Source: Eubacteriaceae bacterium (GTDB taxonomy: Bacteria; Bacillota; Clostridia; Eubacteriales; Anaerofustaceae). Taken from it: a DNA stretch of 38,835 bases. The notes under the pieces were generated by a model that was given only the letters and a program-made list of their open reading frames with translations, made no database searches and was not told the DNA's origin. Numbering within the stretch: position 1 is the first letter of the stretch; the number at the start of each line of letters is the position of its first letter. Positions 25,765 to 33,912 of this stretch are shown here, piece by piece. The DNA lies in NCBI GenBank assembly GCA_017531485.1, contig JAFXKY010000049.1, positions 1 through 38,835 of the forward strand, given 5' to 3'. A program made the position numbers and the translations under genes.

Positions 25765-26826
25765 ATGGCAGCAAAGAAATCAAAGAAATCAAAAACTCCG
25801 AAACTCCTCCTGTCAGCAGTGCTTATCATAGTACTCATCCTCACAGCAGCACTTTTCGGATATAAATTCATGCTCTCTCCGACAGACGACAGCGGAAGCG
25901 AAGTATATATCGACATTCCAAGCGGCTCATCTCTTACTTATATCTCCGAAGTTCTTGAAGACGGCGGACTTGTAAGGAATGCGCTTGTGTATAAATTATA
26001 CGTAAAGATCGAAGGTCTTGATTCTTCCCTCAAGGCAGGCTCATATACCTTCAACACTTCAATGTCAGCAGAAGACATAACAGCTCTCCTCCTCGAAGGA
26101 ACTCAGAGAGAATCCATGCGCATCACAATCCGCGAAGGACTTGACTCATACCGCATTTCAAATTATCTCGAAGAAACAGGTCTCTTTACTGCAGAATTGT
26201 TCTTGAAAGAGATAAAGGACAACTTCGATTATTATCAGGACAAATATGAATTCTTAAAAGACGTAGACCCGTCTTCAGACCGCGACTGTCTTCTGGAAGG
26301 ATATCTCTTCGGTGACACTTATGACGTGTACATCGACGCATCTCCGAGGGATGTCATCGAAAAGATGCTCGACCGTTTTGACAGAGCATTCAAGGACGAA
26401 TATTACGACCGTTGCAACGAAATGGGAATCACAATCGACGAAGCCGTAACAATGGCATCAATCGTGGAAAGGGAAACCATTGCGGAAAGCGAACTCAAGA
26501 CAGTGGCGGGAGTATTCTACAACAGAATCGATGACGGCATTATGCTTCAGTCCTGCGCGACACTGCAGTATATCTACAAGGACTATCAGTACACCTTCAC
26601 CTACAAGCAGATGCAGACAACAAACCCCTACAACACATATAAATACAAAGGTCTTACCCCCGGCCCCATCGCCAACTTCCGCGAATCTGCCCTGGAAGCG
26701 GCGCTTTATCCGGAAGATCACGATTATTATTACTTCTGCGCAAAGGGCGACGGAACTTCCGCTTTCGCAAAGACCCTTTCGCAGCACGAAGCCAACATAA
26801 GAAAATACGGAGACAACTGGCAGTAA
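25765..26826 (+). CDS. mltG: Endolytic murein transglycosylase MltG
   Basis: The 353-residue product has a short Lys-rich cytoplasmic tail, one membrane anchor (about 14-35), a LysM-like subdomain, and the YceG catalytic domain. MASIVERET carries the catalytic Glu; GLTPGPIANF and ALYPEDHDYYYFCAKGDG are signature stretches near the C-terminus. MltG cleaves nascent glycan strands outside the membrane and so sets their length. The weak GAGG site lies nine bases before the ATG. trmR follows after one base, as in B. subtilis yrrL-yrrM. Confidence 0.95.
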   Translation: MAAKKSKKSKTPKLLLSAVLIIVLILTAALFGYKFMLSPTDDSGSEVYIDIPSGSSLTYISEVLEDGGLVRNALVYKLYVKIEGLDSSLKAGSYTFNTSMSAEDITALLLEGTQRESMRITIREGLDSYRISNYLEETGLFTAELFLKEIKDNFDYYQDKYEFLKDVDPSSDRDCLLEGYLFGDTYDVYIDASPRDVIEKMLDRFDRAFKDEYYDRCNEMGITIDEAVTMASIVERETIAESELKTVAGVFYNRIDDGIMLQSCATLQYIYKDYQYTFTYKQMQTTNPYNTYKYKGLTPGPIANFRESALEAALYPEDHDYYYFCAKGDGTSAFAKTLSQHEANIRKYGDNWQ

Positions 26827-26827
26827 A

Positions 26828-27490
26828 ATGAGAGAAAAGACAAGAGAATACTTAAACTCACTCCTTCCGCAGGACTCGGAATATAAGCGCGTAAGCCCCC
26901 TTCTTGAATACAAGCAGGATGCGAAGGAACATCTCTATCCCGTGATCCACGACGATACATTACAGCTCATAAGAGTAATGATCAAAACATCCGGCGCAAA
27001 GAAGATGCTTGAGGTAGGAACAGCCGTCGGCGCATCGGCTATGCTGTTTTCATCATTCATGGGAGAAGATTCGAAGATCATCACAATCGAGCGCGATCCG
27101 GACAGCCATGCAAAAGCCGTCGAAAATATCTCCTCATACGGGTATTCAGATCGCATCACTCCCCTCCTCGGAGAAGCGGAACCAATCGTCTCCGAAATGA
27201 CGGAAACAATGGCAGGAACATTCGATATCGTATTTTTAGACGGAGCGAAAGGACATTATATATATCTTCTTGACGACTGCGTAAAGCTGCTTCGTCCGGG
27301 CGGACTCTTAATCGCAGACAACGTTCTCTTCCGCGGAATGGTCAGCGGAGCCGATAAGCTCATAAGAAGAAAGATAACGATAGTCAAACGCCTTCGTAAA
27401 TTCCTCATCGCAATAAATAACCGCGAAGACATCATCTCCTCAGTCCTCCCCATCGGTGACGGAGTGAGCGTATCGGTGAAAGTCAAATAA
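26828..27490 (+). CDS. trmR: SAM-dependent O-methyltransferase, probable tRNA 5-hydroxyuridine methyltransferase
   Basis: This 220-residue class I methyltransferase of the O-methyltransferase-3 family has the SAM-binding motif MLEVGTAVGASAML (residues about 60-73), IERDP closing the second strand, FDIVFLDGAKGHY, and LLIADNVLFRGMV with metal ligands typical of this family. The position after mltG matches B. subtilis yrrM, renamed trmR, which makes 5-methoxyuridine at tRNA position 34. The ATG follows the mltG stop after one base, so translation is coupled. The exact substrate rests on synteny. Confidence 0.85.
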   Translation: MREKTREYLNSLLPQDSEYKRVSPLLEYKQDAKEHLYPVIHDDTLQLIRVMIKTSGAKKMLEVGTAVGASAMLFSSFMGEDSKIITIERDPDSHAKAVENISSYGYSDRITPLLGEAEPIVSEMTETMAGTFDIVFLDGAKGHYIYLLDDCVKLLRPGGLLIADNVLFRGMVSGADKLIRRKITIVKRLRKFLIAINNREDIISSVLPIGDGVSVSVKVK

Positions 27491-27500
27491 ACAATACAGT

Positions 27501-27524
27501 AAAGGCATCTTGAAGGGTGCCTTT
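27501..27524 (+). terminator. Terminator of mltG-trmR
   Basis: 9-bp stem AAAGGCATC/GGTGCCTTT (one G-U pair), then TTTTT; starts ten bases after the trmR stop. Confidence 0.8.
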
Positions 27525-27576
27525 TTGTTATGCGCATATAACGCTTTTTCAACGCACCGGTAATATCGTACTAAAA

Positions 27577-27594
27577 AAGGACCATCCGGTCCTT
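27577..27594 (-). terminator. Terminator of the DUF1836 gene
   Basis: 7-bp stem AAGGACC/GGTCCTT with a 4-base loop, followed on the minus strand by TTTTTTA, about 25 bases after the stop codon. Confidence 0.75.
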
Positions 27595-27618
27595 AAATCA
27601 GTTTCGGGGGAAACCGTA

Positions 27619-28149
27619 TCATACATTCTCCTTAATCATTTCTTCTCTTATTGCATCGAAGCATGCGTGCATGTGAATTACCGTTGCCGCGGAAAACACA
27701 AGGCTTCTGAGCATATCTTTTTCCATTGATTCCGTTTGTCCGAGGATATCCACGTTATCTTTCAGACCGAAAGTATAAAACAGCATATTCTCAAGCTCTA
27801 TGCAGACATAATCATATGCCACGGGGAGAGTATATGAACGCTCCTGCATATCTATGAGAAGGCGTATATTATCCATAGTCATAAAATTCTTTGCAATGGT
27901 AATAAAGATAAAATACGCTATCTGCTCCCGGTAATAAAGCTTCTTTACGGGGTTCTTTACGAGCCCTTTTTTCACATAATTGCTGAGCATGGATGAAGTG
28001 ACTTCCAGATATCCGAGGGGCTCGAGGTATGAGTTGATGTATTTTGTTGTCTGATCCAGATAAAAGCCCACATTCGGAATCTCATTAAATCTCGGAAGTC
28101 GGAAATTTCTGATCTTCTCGGCGATGAGCTTTGCAGTTTCGTTTTTCAT
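27619..28149 (-). CDS. DUF1836 family protein, probable DNA-binding regulator
   Basis: This 176-residue protein matches DUF1836: FRLPRFNEIPNVGFYLDQTTKYIN then VTSSMLSNYVKKGLV, a MerR-like winged-helix recognition segment, then YYREQIAYFIFI and a C-terminal helical part. Family members occur in Firmicutes, often beside degV genes as here, and are presumed transcription regulators. The ATG lies six bases after a TAAAAT -10 box, without a ribosome binding site, so the mRNA may be leaderless; the next Met is at residue 55, too late for the domain. Probably it controls itself and the divergent degV through the twin palindromes at 28177-28209. Confidence 0.85.
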   Translation of the reverse strand: MKNETAKLIAEKIRNFRLPRFNEIPNVGFYLDQTTKYINSYLEPLGYLEVTSSMLSNYVKKGLVKNPVKKLYYREQIAYFIFITIAKNFMTMDNIRLLIDMQERSYTLPVAYDYVCIELENMLFYTFGLKDNVDILGQTESMEKDMLRSLVFSAATVIHMHACFDAIREEMIKENV

Positions 28150-28155
28150 AAGCTG

Positions 28156-28230
28156 ATTTTACATTAAACTATTTTTCTTGTCAAGGGCTACATAAAAACT
28201 CTTGACAAGATATATTCAAACTGATAAACT
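28156..28230. promoter_or_regulatory. Divergent DUF1836/degV promoters with twin 9-bp palindromes on the -35 boxes
   Basis: Leftward promoter: TTGACA (28179-28184, minus), 17 bp, TAAAAT (28156-28161). Rightward promoter: TTGACA (28202-28207), 17 bp, TAAACT (28225-28230) with extended TGA. Each -35 lies inside a palindrome CTTGnCAAG (28177-28185 and 28201-28209), with centres 24 bp apart. A regulator occupying both would shut both genes. Confidence 0.75.
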
Positions 28231-28277
28231 GATTAAACGAAACTTGTAATGCAATTCGTGAAAGGATATATAAGTAT

Positions 28278-29111
28278 ATGAAGATCAAACTCGTCATGGA
28301 CTCTTCCGGCGACCGTTATGAATTCGACGGCATCGACTTTCAGAGCGTACCCATGAAGATCCTCGCAGGAAACAGGGAATTTGTTGACAACAAAGATCTT
28401 GATCTCGCAGAAATGGTGGACTATTTAAAGAATTATACCGGAAAATCATCAACTGCCTGCCCGGGAGTGGGAGAATATCTCGAAAGCTTCGGGGATTATA
28501 ATATCGTATACGTAGTCACAATCACAAGCAACCTCTCAGGAAGTTACAACTCCGCCAAAGTCGCGTCAGAACAGTATATGGAAATGTACCCCGAAAGAAA
28601 GGTATACGTTTTCGATTCCCTTTCCACAGGCCCTGAAATGGTCATTCTCGCGGAAAAGATCGTCGAATGTGTAAACAAAGGAATGGAGTTCGAAGAGCTC
28701 GTAAAATGCGTTCTGGACTACCACGAAACGATCCGCCTCGTATACTCACTCGAAAGCCTCCGGAACCTCGTCAACAACGGACGCGTTCCCGCTGCTGTTG
28801 CAAAGATCGCTGATGTCCTCAGCATAAGACTCATCGGCATCGCCAGCGACGAAGGAACCCTCAAACCCACAGGCAAGGCAAGAGGCGAAAAAAAGGTTCC
28901 TGTTGAACTCTTCGAATATATGACCTCCCACGGATACGTCGGCGGCAGGGTCCGCATCTCACACTGCTTCAACGAAACCGCGGCAAAGAAAGTCGAAGAA
29001 ACCATCCGTGAAACATATCCTCAGGCAGACATACATATCGCAAGAGCCAACGGCCTTGACTGCTTCTATGCAGAACTCGGTGGACTTCTTGTTGCATATG
29101 AACATATTTAA
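28278..29111 (+). CDS. DegV family fatty-acid-binding protein
   Basis: The 277-residue DegV-fold protein starts with LVMDSSGDR and carries the conserved TITSNLSGSYNSA loop that holds the fatty-acid carboxylate; YSLESLRNLVNNGRV is the second typical stretch. Family members such as FakB present fatty acids to a FakA kinase for phosphorylation and phospholipid synthesis. No fakA-like gene lies in the window. The ribosome binding site AAAGGA is about ten bases before the ATG. It is divergent from and probably controlled by the DUF1836 protein. Confidence 0.92.
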   Translation: MKIKLVMDSSGDRYEFDGIDFQSVPMKILAGNREFVDNKDLDLAEMVDYLKNYTGKSSTACPGVGEYLESFGDYNIVYVVTITSNLSGSYNSAKVASEQYMEMYPERKVYVFDSLSTGPEMVILAEKIVECVNKGMEFEELVKCVLDYHETIRLVYSLESLRNLVNNGRVPAAVAKIADVLSIRLIGIASDEGTLKPTGKARGEKKVPVELFEYMTSHGYVGGRVRISHCFNETAAKKVEETIRETYPQADIHIARANGLDCFYAELGGLLVAYEHI

Positions 29112-29133
29112 ACGCTGCACATATCGTCATTTC

Positions 29134-29157
29134 AGACCGTCAATAATCTGGCGGTCT
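29134..29157 (+). terminator. Terminator of degV
   Basis: 9-bp stem AGACCGTCA/TGGCGGTCT (one G-U pair) with an ATAATC loop and a T-run, 23 bases after the stop. Confidence 0.8.
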
Positions 29158-29282
29158 TTTATTATCCTTTTCCCCATATCTTCCGAAAGCGGAGACTTCG
29201 CCATATTTTTACAAAAATTAAAGGTATCCCACCCGTGATCTGCTTATATATATTATGAGAGGAGTTTTACGGAGGGAATGGG

Positions 29283-29762
29283 ATGAATGACGAATACGTA
29301 GTGTCTTTTTTCGGAAATGATGATCCCGGCGGAGATTATGATTACGAACCGGAAAGAAATATTTATCTTATACTGCATGGCTTCGCCGCAAATTGCCGAA
29401 ACGTGATGTTTATCACCAACAGCACAAAAGGTTTCGGAATGTCCGTTGCCGAAGCTGCGGAAGAACTCCGGAGAGTGGGAAAGCTGGAAAATTTCCGGGT
29501 TGTGCTTGAACTTGACGCGTATGACGGTTCTTACGACAAGATCACAGATATGCAAAGCGACTATTACGACGAAATAACTATATGCAGCAGATCATCAGAC
29601 AATTATCGTGAGATCTCAGATCGCCTGCGGTACAACAACATCATAGATCATTCCGATCATATCATCTTCGGTCCCGGAGATATGACGGAAAAAATGAAAA
29701 ATGCGTATTTATACGCAATAAAAATTGGCAAAAAGATCGGTATTATGAAAAATAAAGAGTAA
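29283..29762 (+). CDS. Unrecognised 159-residue soluble protein
   Basis: I do not recognise the family. The protein is acidic at the N-terminus (NDDPGGDYDYEPE) and mixed alpha/beta: NIYLILHGFAA, then RNVMFITNSTKGFGMSVAEAAEELRRVG, then FRVVLELD, then DEITICSR, and finally DHIIFGPGD with helix MKNAYLYAIKIGKKIGIM. Alternating strands and helices with late Gly-Pro-Gly and a helix leading to a Lys-rich strand suggest a Rossmann-like fold, possibly of the SLOG (DprA/YpsA-like) type, but the nucleotide-binding motif is not clear. GGAGGGAATGGG precedes the ATG. Monocistronic, between degV and the ferredoxin gene. Confidence 0.75.
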   Translation: MNDEYVVSFFGNDDPGGDYDYEPERNIYLILHGFAANCRNVMFITNSTKGFGMSVAEAAEELRRVGKLENFRVVLELDAYDGSYDKITDMQSDYYDEITICSRSSDNYREISDRLRYNNIIDHSDHIIFGPGDMTEKMKNAYLYAIKIGKKIGIMKNKE

Positions 29763-29770
29763 ACAAAAAC

Positions 29771-29790
29771 AGCACGCATAAGCGTGCTGC
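29771..29790. terminator. Terminator of the ferredoxin gene (also follows the 159-residue gene)
   Basis: 8-bp perfect stem CAGCACGC/GCGTGCTG with an ATAA loop; the minus-strand tail TTTTTGTTT makes it the ferredoxin terminator. The opposite gene stops eight bases before it. Confidence 0.8.
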
Positions 29791-29820
29791 AATTGCTTCT
29801 TAATGATAAGTAAATAGCTA

Positions 29821-29991
29821 TTAGCCTTCGATGATAGCAGCGTTCGGGCAAGCTTCTGCGCAAGAACCGCAGTCTGCACAAGCGTCAGCGTCGATAACGA
29901 AGATGGGATCGCCTTCTTTAATAGCTTCGTTCGGACATTCGTCGATGCATGTTCCGCAAGCTACACAATCTTCTGTAATTACATATGCCAT
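29821..29991 (-). CDS. 2[4Fe-4S] ferredoxin
   Basis: A 56-residue clostridial-type ferredoxin with two classic clusters of ligands: Cys9, 12, 15, 19 and Cys38, 41, 44, 48, each CxxCxxCxxxCP. It carries low-potential electrons for hydrogenase, pyruvate oxidoreductase and similar enzymes, and could in principle feed the nitrogenase-like reductase encoded 3 kb away. The ATG at 29991 has GGAGG eight bases upstream; a start five codons earlier would include that site as coding sequence. Strong own promoter at 30022-30050. Confidence 0.97.
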   Translation of the reverse strand: MAYVITEDCVACGTCIDECPNEAIKEGDPIFVIDADACADCGSCAEACPNAAIIEG

Positions 29992-30021
29992 GATGTTTAC
30001 CTCCATATAAAATCTAAACTG

Positions 30022-30050
30022 AATATATCACACTTATCACACCTTTGCAA
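30022..30050 (-). promoter_or_regulatory. Ferredoxin promoter
   Basis: Minus-strand TTGCAA (30045-30050), 17-bp spacer, TATATT (30022-30027) with an extended -10 TGA. Confidence 0.75.
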
Positions 30051-30094
30051 GGCTTTTTTCTAAAAAAACAAAACTTTTCGTATGATATTTTTTC

Positions 30095-30511
30095 CTACGC
30101 TTCAGAATCTTGTTTGCACATTTTGACAATCAAATTTACAAGTTCATCTACTCTGTCTTCATCACCTTTAAGGCTCAGATATCCGAAAACAGCCTCGAGT
30201 GCAGTAGCATGAATGTATTCCGTACGGGTCGAATGCTTTGGAATATTATGTGGTTTTTTGTTTCTGGCCCTCTTTGCAACGGACTGTTCTTCTTCCGTCA
30301 GATCATCCCAGATGCCGTTTAAGAATCTTGACTGATTGGGAGCCGTAACAAAATCAGCGGCGGCAGCGGAAAGGTTTCCCGCGCCGTTTATCCCGCTTAA
30401 TATCAGATTTCGCCTTATCTTCAGTTCATACACCGCATCCCCGAGATATGCGAGGTCTGCTGTTGATATCATCTGAAGATGAGTGTGATCAAGAGTTATA
30501 CCCTTTTCCAT
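30095..30511 (-). CDS. mrnC: Mini-ribonuclease III
   Basis: This 138-residue protein is an RNase III domain without a dsRNA-binding domain: ISTADLAYLGDAVYELKIRR carries the catalytic acidic residue region and YIHATALEAVFGYL the second. In B. subtilis it matures 23S rRNA. It follows cysS with a 16-base overlap, the usual Firmicute arrangement. No clear terminator follows before the ferredoxin promoter. Confidence 0.95.
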   Translation of the reverse strand: MEKGITLDHTHLQMISTADLAYLGDAVYELKIRRNLILSGINGAGNLSAAAADFVTAPNQSRFLNGIWDDLTEEEQSVAKRARNKKPHNIPKHSTRTEYIHATALEAVFGYLSLKGDEDRVDELVNLIVKMCKQDSEA

Positions 30512-31905
30512 TTAACTCCTTCTCTCGTATCCTCAAGGACGATTCCTCTTTCCTTGAGAAGATCTCTTATTTCATCACTTCTCTTGAAGTCTTTGTTCTT
30601 TCTTGCCTGTGTTCTCTGTTCGATGAGATCGAGGATCTCTTCTTCGAGGAGTTCTTTTTCTTTGAGAACGATTCCGAGGACTTTGCAGGGAGTCATGTAT
30701 TTATTATAAATAAATTCAAGCACTGCTTTTGTTGTGTTTTCGTTCACTTCAACATTGATGACTCTTGCCATTTCGAAGATAGCGGTAAGAGCGTTTGCCG
30801 TGTTGAGGTCATCTTCCATTTCAGCTTCAAACTGCGCGATATAGGAATCGAGCTTTGCGATAGTTTCCTTTTCGGAATCCGTAACCGGACCTTCCGGAGC
30901 GTTTTCCATGAAGAACTGAAGGTTGTATTTTACGTTGTAAAGTCTTTCGATGGAGTTCTTGGTCTGATCGAGGTGATTTTTGCTGAATGAGATAGGGCTG
31001 CGGTAATGAGCTGAGAGAATAAACATTCTTACAACTTCGAGGTCGAACTGTTCGGAAATATCCCTTACAGTAAAGAAGTTGCCGAGAGATTTGCTCATCT
31101 TTTCTTCTTCGCCCTTGTCGTTCACTACGTTGATATAGCCGTTATGCATCCAGTAGTTTACGAACTTCTTTCCGCTGCAAGCGCAGGACTGCGCGATCTC
31201 ATTTTCATGGTGCGGGAACACAAGGTCTGCTCCGCCGCCGTGGATGTCGATGGTTTCACCGAGATATTTTCTGCTCATTGCACTGCATTCGATATGCCAG
31301 CCCGGTCTTCCCTGACCCCACGGGCTTTCCCAGTACGGTTCGCCCTCTTTTTTGTTTTTCCAGAGCGCGAAATCAAGCGGACTTTCTTTTCTGTCATCGA
31401 TGTCAATTCTTGCTCCGCTCATAAGGTCGTCAATACTCTGTCCTGAGAGGATACCGTAGTCTTTGAATGCACTTACTCTGTAATATACATCCCCGTCAAT
31501 GGCATAAGCATATCCTTTGTCAATGAGCGTCTGAATCATGTCAATGATTTCGGGAATATGTTCGCTTACTTTCGGGTGAACGTCGGCTTTCATGATGCCG
31601 AGTCCCTGAGCATCTGTGAAGTATTCGGCGATGTATCTTTCACTGAGTTCATGAGCTTCGATGCCTTCTTCGTTTGCGGCTCTGATGATCTTGTCATCAA
31701 CGTCCGTGAAATTCTGAACGAATGTTACGTCATATCCCTTATAAATGAAGTATCTTCTCAGTGTGTCAAACACTACGAACGGACGTGCATTTCCGAGATG
31801 GAAAAAGTTATAAACCGTCGGTCCGCACACATATATCTTTACCTTACCTTCTTCAATAGGGATAAATTCTTCTTTTCTGTTTTTCTGCGTGTTGTATATT
31901 TTCAT
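30496..31905 (-). CDS. cysS: Cysteinyl-tRNA synthetase
   Basis: A 469-residue class I synthetase. [19 protein letters not shown] contains the first zinc cysteine and the HIGH-type motif; [10 protein letters not shown] and [15 protein letters not shown] supply the other zinc ligands; KMSKSLGNF is the KMSKS loop. A C-terminal helical anticodon-binding part follows. It lies between ispF (22 bases upstream) and mrnC. Confidence 0.97.
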   Translation of the reverse strand: MKIYNTQKNRKEEFIPIEEGKVKIYVCGPTVYNFFHLGNARPFVVFDTLRRYFIYKGYDVTFVQNFTDVDDKIIRAANEEGIEAHELSERYIAEYFTDAQGLGIMKADVHPKVSEHIPEIIDMIQTLIDKGYAYAIDGDVYYRVSAFKDYGILSGQSIDDLMSGARIDIDDRKESPLDFALWKNKKEGEPYWESPWGQGRPGWHIECSAMSRKYLGETIDIHGGGADLVFPHHENEIAQSCACSGKKFVNYWMHNGYINVVNDKGEEEKMSKSLGNFFTVRDISEQFDLEVVRMFILSAHYRSPISFSKNHLDQTKNSIERLYNVKYNLQFFMENAPEGPVTDSEKETIAKLDSYIAQFEAEMEDDLNTANALTAIFEMARVINVEVNENTTKAVLEFIYNKYMTPCKVLGIVLKEKELLEEEILDLIEQRTQARKNKDFKRSDEIRDLLKERGIVLEDTREGVKWKRV

Positions 31906-31927
31906 ATTTACCTCTTATAAAGTATAT

Positions 31928-32401
31928 TTATTTTTCTTCAAGTAAAACGACAGCGTAACACTTCATTCCGAGCATCTCGCCTGTAAATCCGAGTTTTTCT
32001 TCTGTCGTCGCTTTTACGCTTATCCTGCCCACATCACATTTAAGATGCTCCGCGAGATTCTCCCTCATCTTTTCGGTATAAGGAGAGATCCTCGGCTTCT
32101 GAGCAACGATAGTAATGTCTGCATTGCCGATCTTATAACCGTTTTCATCCATGCGCCTCGCGCATTCATCCAGAAGCACCATGCTGGAGATTCCTTTATA
32201 GGTCATATCCGTATCCGGAAACAGCTTTCCTATATCTCCCATCGCAAGGGCGCCGAGGATGGCGTCCATAAGCGCATGGGTCGGACAGTCTGCATCGGAA
32301 TGACCGAGAAGACCCATTTCGCAGTCCAGTTTTATTCCGCAAAGGATCATGTCCCTTTCAGTATCGTATCTGTGGACATCATATCCGAATCCGATTCTCA
32401 T
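31928..32401 (-). CDS. ispF: 2-C-methyl-D-erythritol 2,4-cyclodiphosphate synthase
   Basis: A 157-residue enzyme of the MEP isoprenoid pathway. RIGFGYDVHRY holds the zinc ligands Asp and His; GLLGHSDADCPTHALMDAILGAL and DIGKLFPDTD are signatures; KATTEEKLGFTGE is the C-terminal substrate loop. The start at 32401 has CGGAGG seven bases upstream; an ATG 33 bases earlier would give an atypical extension over the inverted repeat at 32414-32430. First gene of ispF-cysS-mrnC. Confidence 0.96.
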   Translation of the reverse strand: MRIGFGYDVHRYDTERDMILCGIKLDCEMGLLGHSDADCPTHALMDAILGALAMGDIGKLFPDTDMTYKGISSMVLLDECARRMDENGYKIGNADITIVAQKPRISPYTEKMRENLAEHLKCDVGRISVKATTEEKLGFTGEMLGMKCYAVVLLEEK

Positions 32402-32413
32402 AATATCCTCCGT

Positions 32414-32430
32414 AATACACCACGTGTATT
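32414..32430. promoter_or_regulatory. Inverted repeat in the ispF leader
   Basis: Perfect 7-base arms AATACAC/GTGTATT around CAC, between a TACAAT -10 box (about 32440-32445, minus; TTGCTG lies 18 bp upstream) and the ispF ribosome binding site. It may be an operator just after the transcription start, or a 5' hairpin. Confidence 0.4.
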
Positions 32431-32541
32431 TCACTGATATTGTACCATATACGACAGCCTTTCAGCAAGCATATTCAAAAATTTCGCATTTTGAACTTTC
32501 CAAAGGCATATATATTACAAACCACACAAAAGGAGATTACA

Positions 32542-32826
32542 ATGAATATCGGCATCGGCTTTTCCTCCGTAGTAAAATACTTATTTCTTCTCATCATTCT
32601 TTATATCGCAGGAAGCATCATTCTCAGATATTTCCGCTTCCCCACAAAACTGATCATCACCCTCATTTCAAACTCCCTCATCGGACTCGGGTTTCTGATC
32701 CTCGCAAACGTGCTGCTCGCGGCGGGTGGAATGAACCTTCCCGTAAATCCGTTCAACGTCATTTTTTCCGCAATTTTCGGCCTTCCGGGAGCAATTTGCC
32801 TTGTTGCTCTGAAATTTTTGCTGTAA
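32542..32826 (+). CDS. BofA-like membrane protein (pro-sigma-K processing inhibitor family)
   Basis: This 94-residue protein has two or three membrane segments and the BofA-family core: LISNSLIGLGFLILANVLLAAGGMNLPVNPFNVIFSAIFGLPGAICLVALKF, in which the INIPVNP-like segment and the LGIPG-like turn are characteristic. In B. subtilis BofA holds the SpoIVFB protease inactive during sporulation. Many Clostridia carry the gene without a pro-sigma-K pathway, so its role here is open. AAAGGAG lies seven bases before this ATG. It stands alone between ispF and tRNA-Thr. Confidence 0.88.
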   Translation: MNIGIGFSSVVKYLFLLIILYIAGSIILRYFRFPTKLIITLISNSLIGLGFLILANVLLAAGGMNLPVNPFNVIFSAIFGLPGAICLVALKFLL

Positions 32827-32848
32827 AGAGGGTATAAATCAAAAACAT

Positions 32849-32877
32849 TTGACAAAGATATATTCAGATGATATAAT
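32849..32877 (+). promoter_or_regulatory. Consensus promoter of tRNA-Thr
   Basis: Perfect TTGACA (32849-32854) and TATAAT (32872-32877), 17 bp apart, with extended TGA; 13 bases before the mature tRNA. Confidence 0.9.
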
Positions 32878-32890
32878 ACACGGGTAATAA

Positions 32891-32966
32891 GCTGATATAG
32901 CTCAGCAGGCAGAGCGCATCCATGGTAAGGATGAGGTCAGCGGTTCGATCCCGCTTATCAGCTCCA
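32891..32966 (+). tRNA. tRNA-Thr (anticodon GGT)
   Basis: 76 bases including an encoded CCA. Acceptor arms GCTGATA/TATCAGC pair fully; the D arm is GCTC/GAGC; the anticodon arm CATCC/GGATG encloses ATGGTAA, giving anticodon GGT for ACC and ACT threonine codons; the T arm AGCGG/CCGCT encloses TTCGATC. It has its own promoter and terminator. Confidence 0.97.
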
Positions 32967-32994
32967 TTTTTATTTTTTGAAGATTACCCCTTAT

Positions 32995-33016
32995 ACACCG
33001 CACATTGGTGCGGTGT
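32995..33016 (+). terminator. Terminator of tRNA-Thr
   Basis: 9-bp perfect stem ACACCGCAC/GTGCGGTGT with an ATTG loop, followed by TTTTTATTTTT. It separates the tRNA unit from the nitrogenase-like operon. Confidence 0.85.
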
Positions 33017-33072
33017 TTTTATTTTTACAACATTAAAGTCGTATTTAACGTTATACTTATTTTGTTATCCTA

Positions 33073-33101
33073 TTGACTTATTTTGCCGACAGATGTAAAA
33101 T
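33073..33101 (+). promoter_or_regulatory. Promoter of the nitrogenase-like operon
   Basis: TTGACT (33073-33078), 17-bp spacer, TAAAAT (33096-33101). It is a sigma-A type, not the -24/-12 type of many nif promoters. The leader is only about 55 bases and shows no riboswitch. An imperfect palindrome centred on AACGTT (about 33040-33055) lies upstream of the -35 box and may be a regulator site. Confidence 0.7.
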
Positions 33102-33164
33102 CAATTGTGAGAAAACATATACAGACACTAAAGCATACGATATTATTTCACTAAGGAGGCAATT

Positions 33165-33911
33165 ATGAAAAAGATTGCTATTTACGGCAAAGGCGGCATC
33201 GGCAAATCCACCACCGTATCAAACCTTTCTGCGGCTCTCGTAAAAATGGGATATACGGTAATGCAGATCGGCTGTGACCCGAAAGCGGACTCAACAAGAA
33301 ACCTCACCGGCGGAGTAAGGATACCGACAGTCCTCGAACTCATGCGCGATAAAGGTGATGTGGAACTTGAAGACATCGTTTTCAAAAGCGACAGCGGAGT
33401 TTACTGCGTCGAATCAGGCGGCCCGATCCCGGGAGTAGGATGCGCAGGAAGAGGCATCATTACAGCTTTCGAAAAACTCGAAGAACTTGATGCTTATGAG
33501 ATCTATAAACCGGACGTTATTTTTTATGACGTTCTCGGCGACGTCGTTTGCGGCGGATTCGCCATGCCTATAAGAGGCGGATATGCAGATGATGTATGCA
33601 TCGTAACAAGCGGAGAAATGATGGCACTTTATGCCGCAACAAACATCTCCCATGCAGTAAAAAGTTTCGGAAAACGCGGATACGCTTCCCTCAAAGGTCT
33701 TATCTTCAACGCGAAGAATTTCGAGGGTGAAGATGAGCTCGTTGAAAAAGCTGCCGAAGAGATCGGAACTCAGGTAATCAAGAAGATCCCCCGCGATCAG
33801 ACTATCCAGGAAGCAGAAGCCCTCGGAAAGACAGTCGTTGAAGCTTTCCCCGAAAGTGACATCGCAAAGCTTTACATGGATCTCGCAAAAATGCTCGTAG
33901 AGGGTGAATAA
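33165..33911 (+). CDS. NifH-like ATP-dependent reductase (nitrogenase-like iron protein)
   Basis: The 248-residue product has the full NifH layout: P-loop [11 protein letters not shown] (residues 7-17), [10 protein letters not shown] switch segment, and both cluster ligands, Cys93 (GVGCAGRG) and Cys129 ([12 protein letters not shown]), which in a homodimer bind one [4Fe-4S]. Arg96, the equivalent of the ADP-ribosylation site of NifH, is also kept. It is somewhat shorter than NifH (about 275-290), missing the C-terminal extension. It should pass electrons, two ATP each, from ferredoxin to the D/K-like partner encoded downstream. AAGGAGG lies five to seven bases before the ATG; nifD-like begins one base after the stop. 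Homologues BchL, BchX, CfbC and MarH use the same chemistry, so this protein alone does not show the substrate. Confidence 0.95.
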   Translation: MKKIAIYGKGGIGKSTTVSNLSAALVKMGYTVMQIGCDPKADSTRNLTGGVRIPTVLELMRDKGDVELEDIVFKSDSGVYCVESGGPIPGVGCAGRGIITAFEKLEELDAYEIYKPDVIFYDVLGDVVCGGFAMPIRGGYADDVCIVTSGEMMALYAATNISHAVKSFGKRGYASLKGLIFNAKNFEGEDELVEKAAEEIGTQVIKKIPRDQTIQEAEALGKTVVEAFPESDIAKLYMDLAKMLVEGE

Positions 33912-33912
33912 G

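Noticed and set aside
32891-32966. tRNA-Thr as an integration site with att repeats
   Set aside because: I found no second copy of the tRNA 3' end in the window and no integrase gene.
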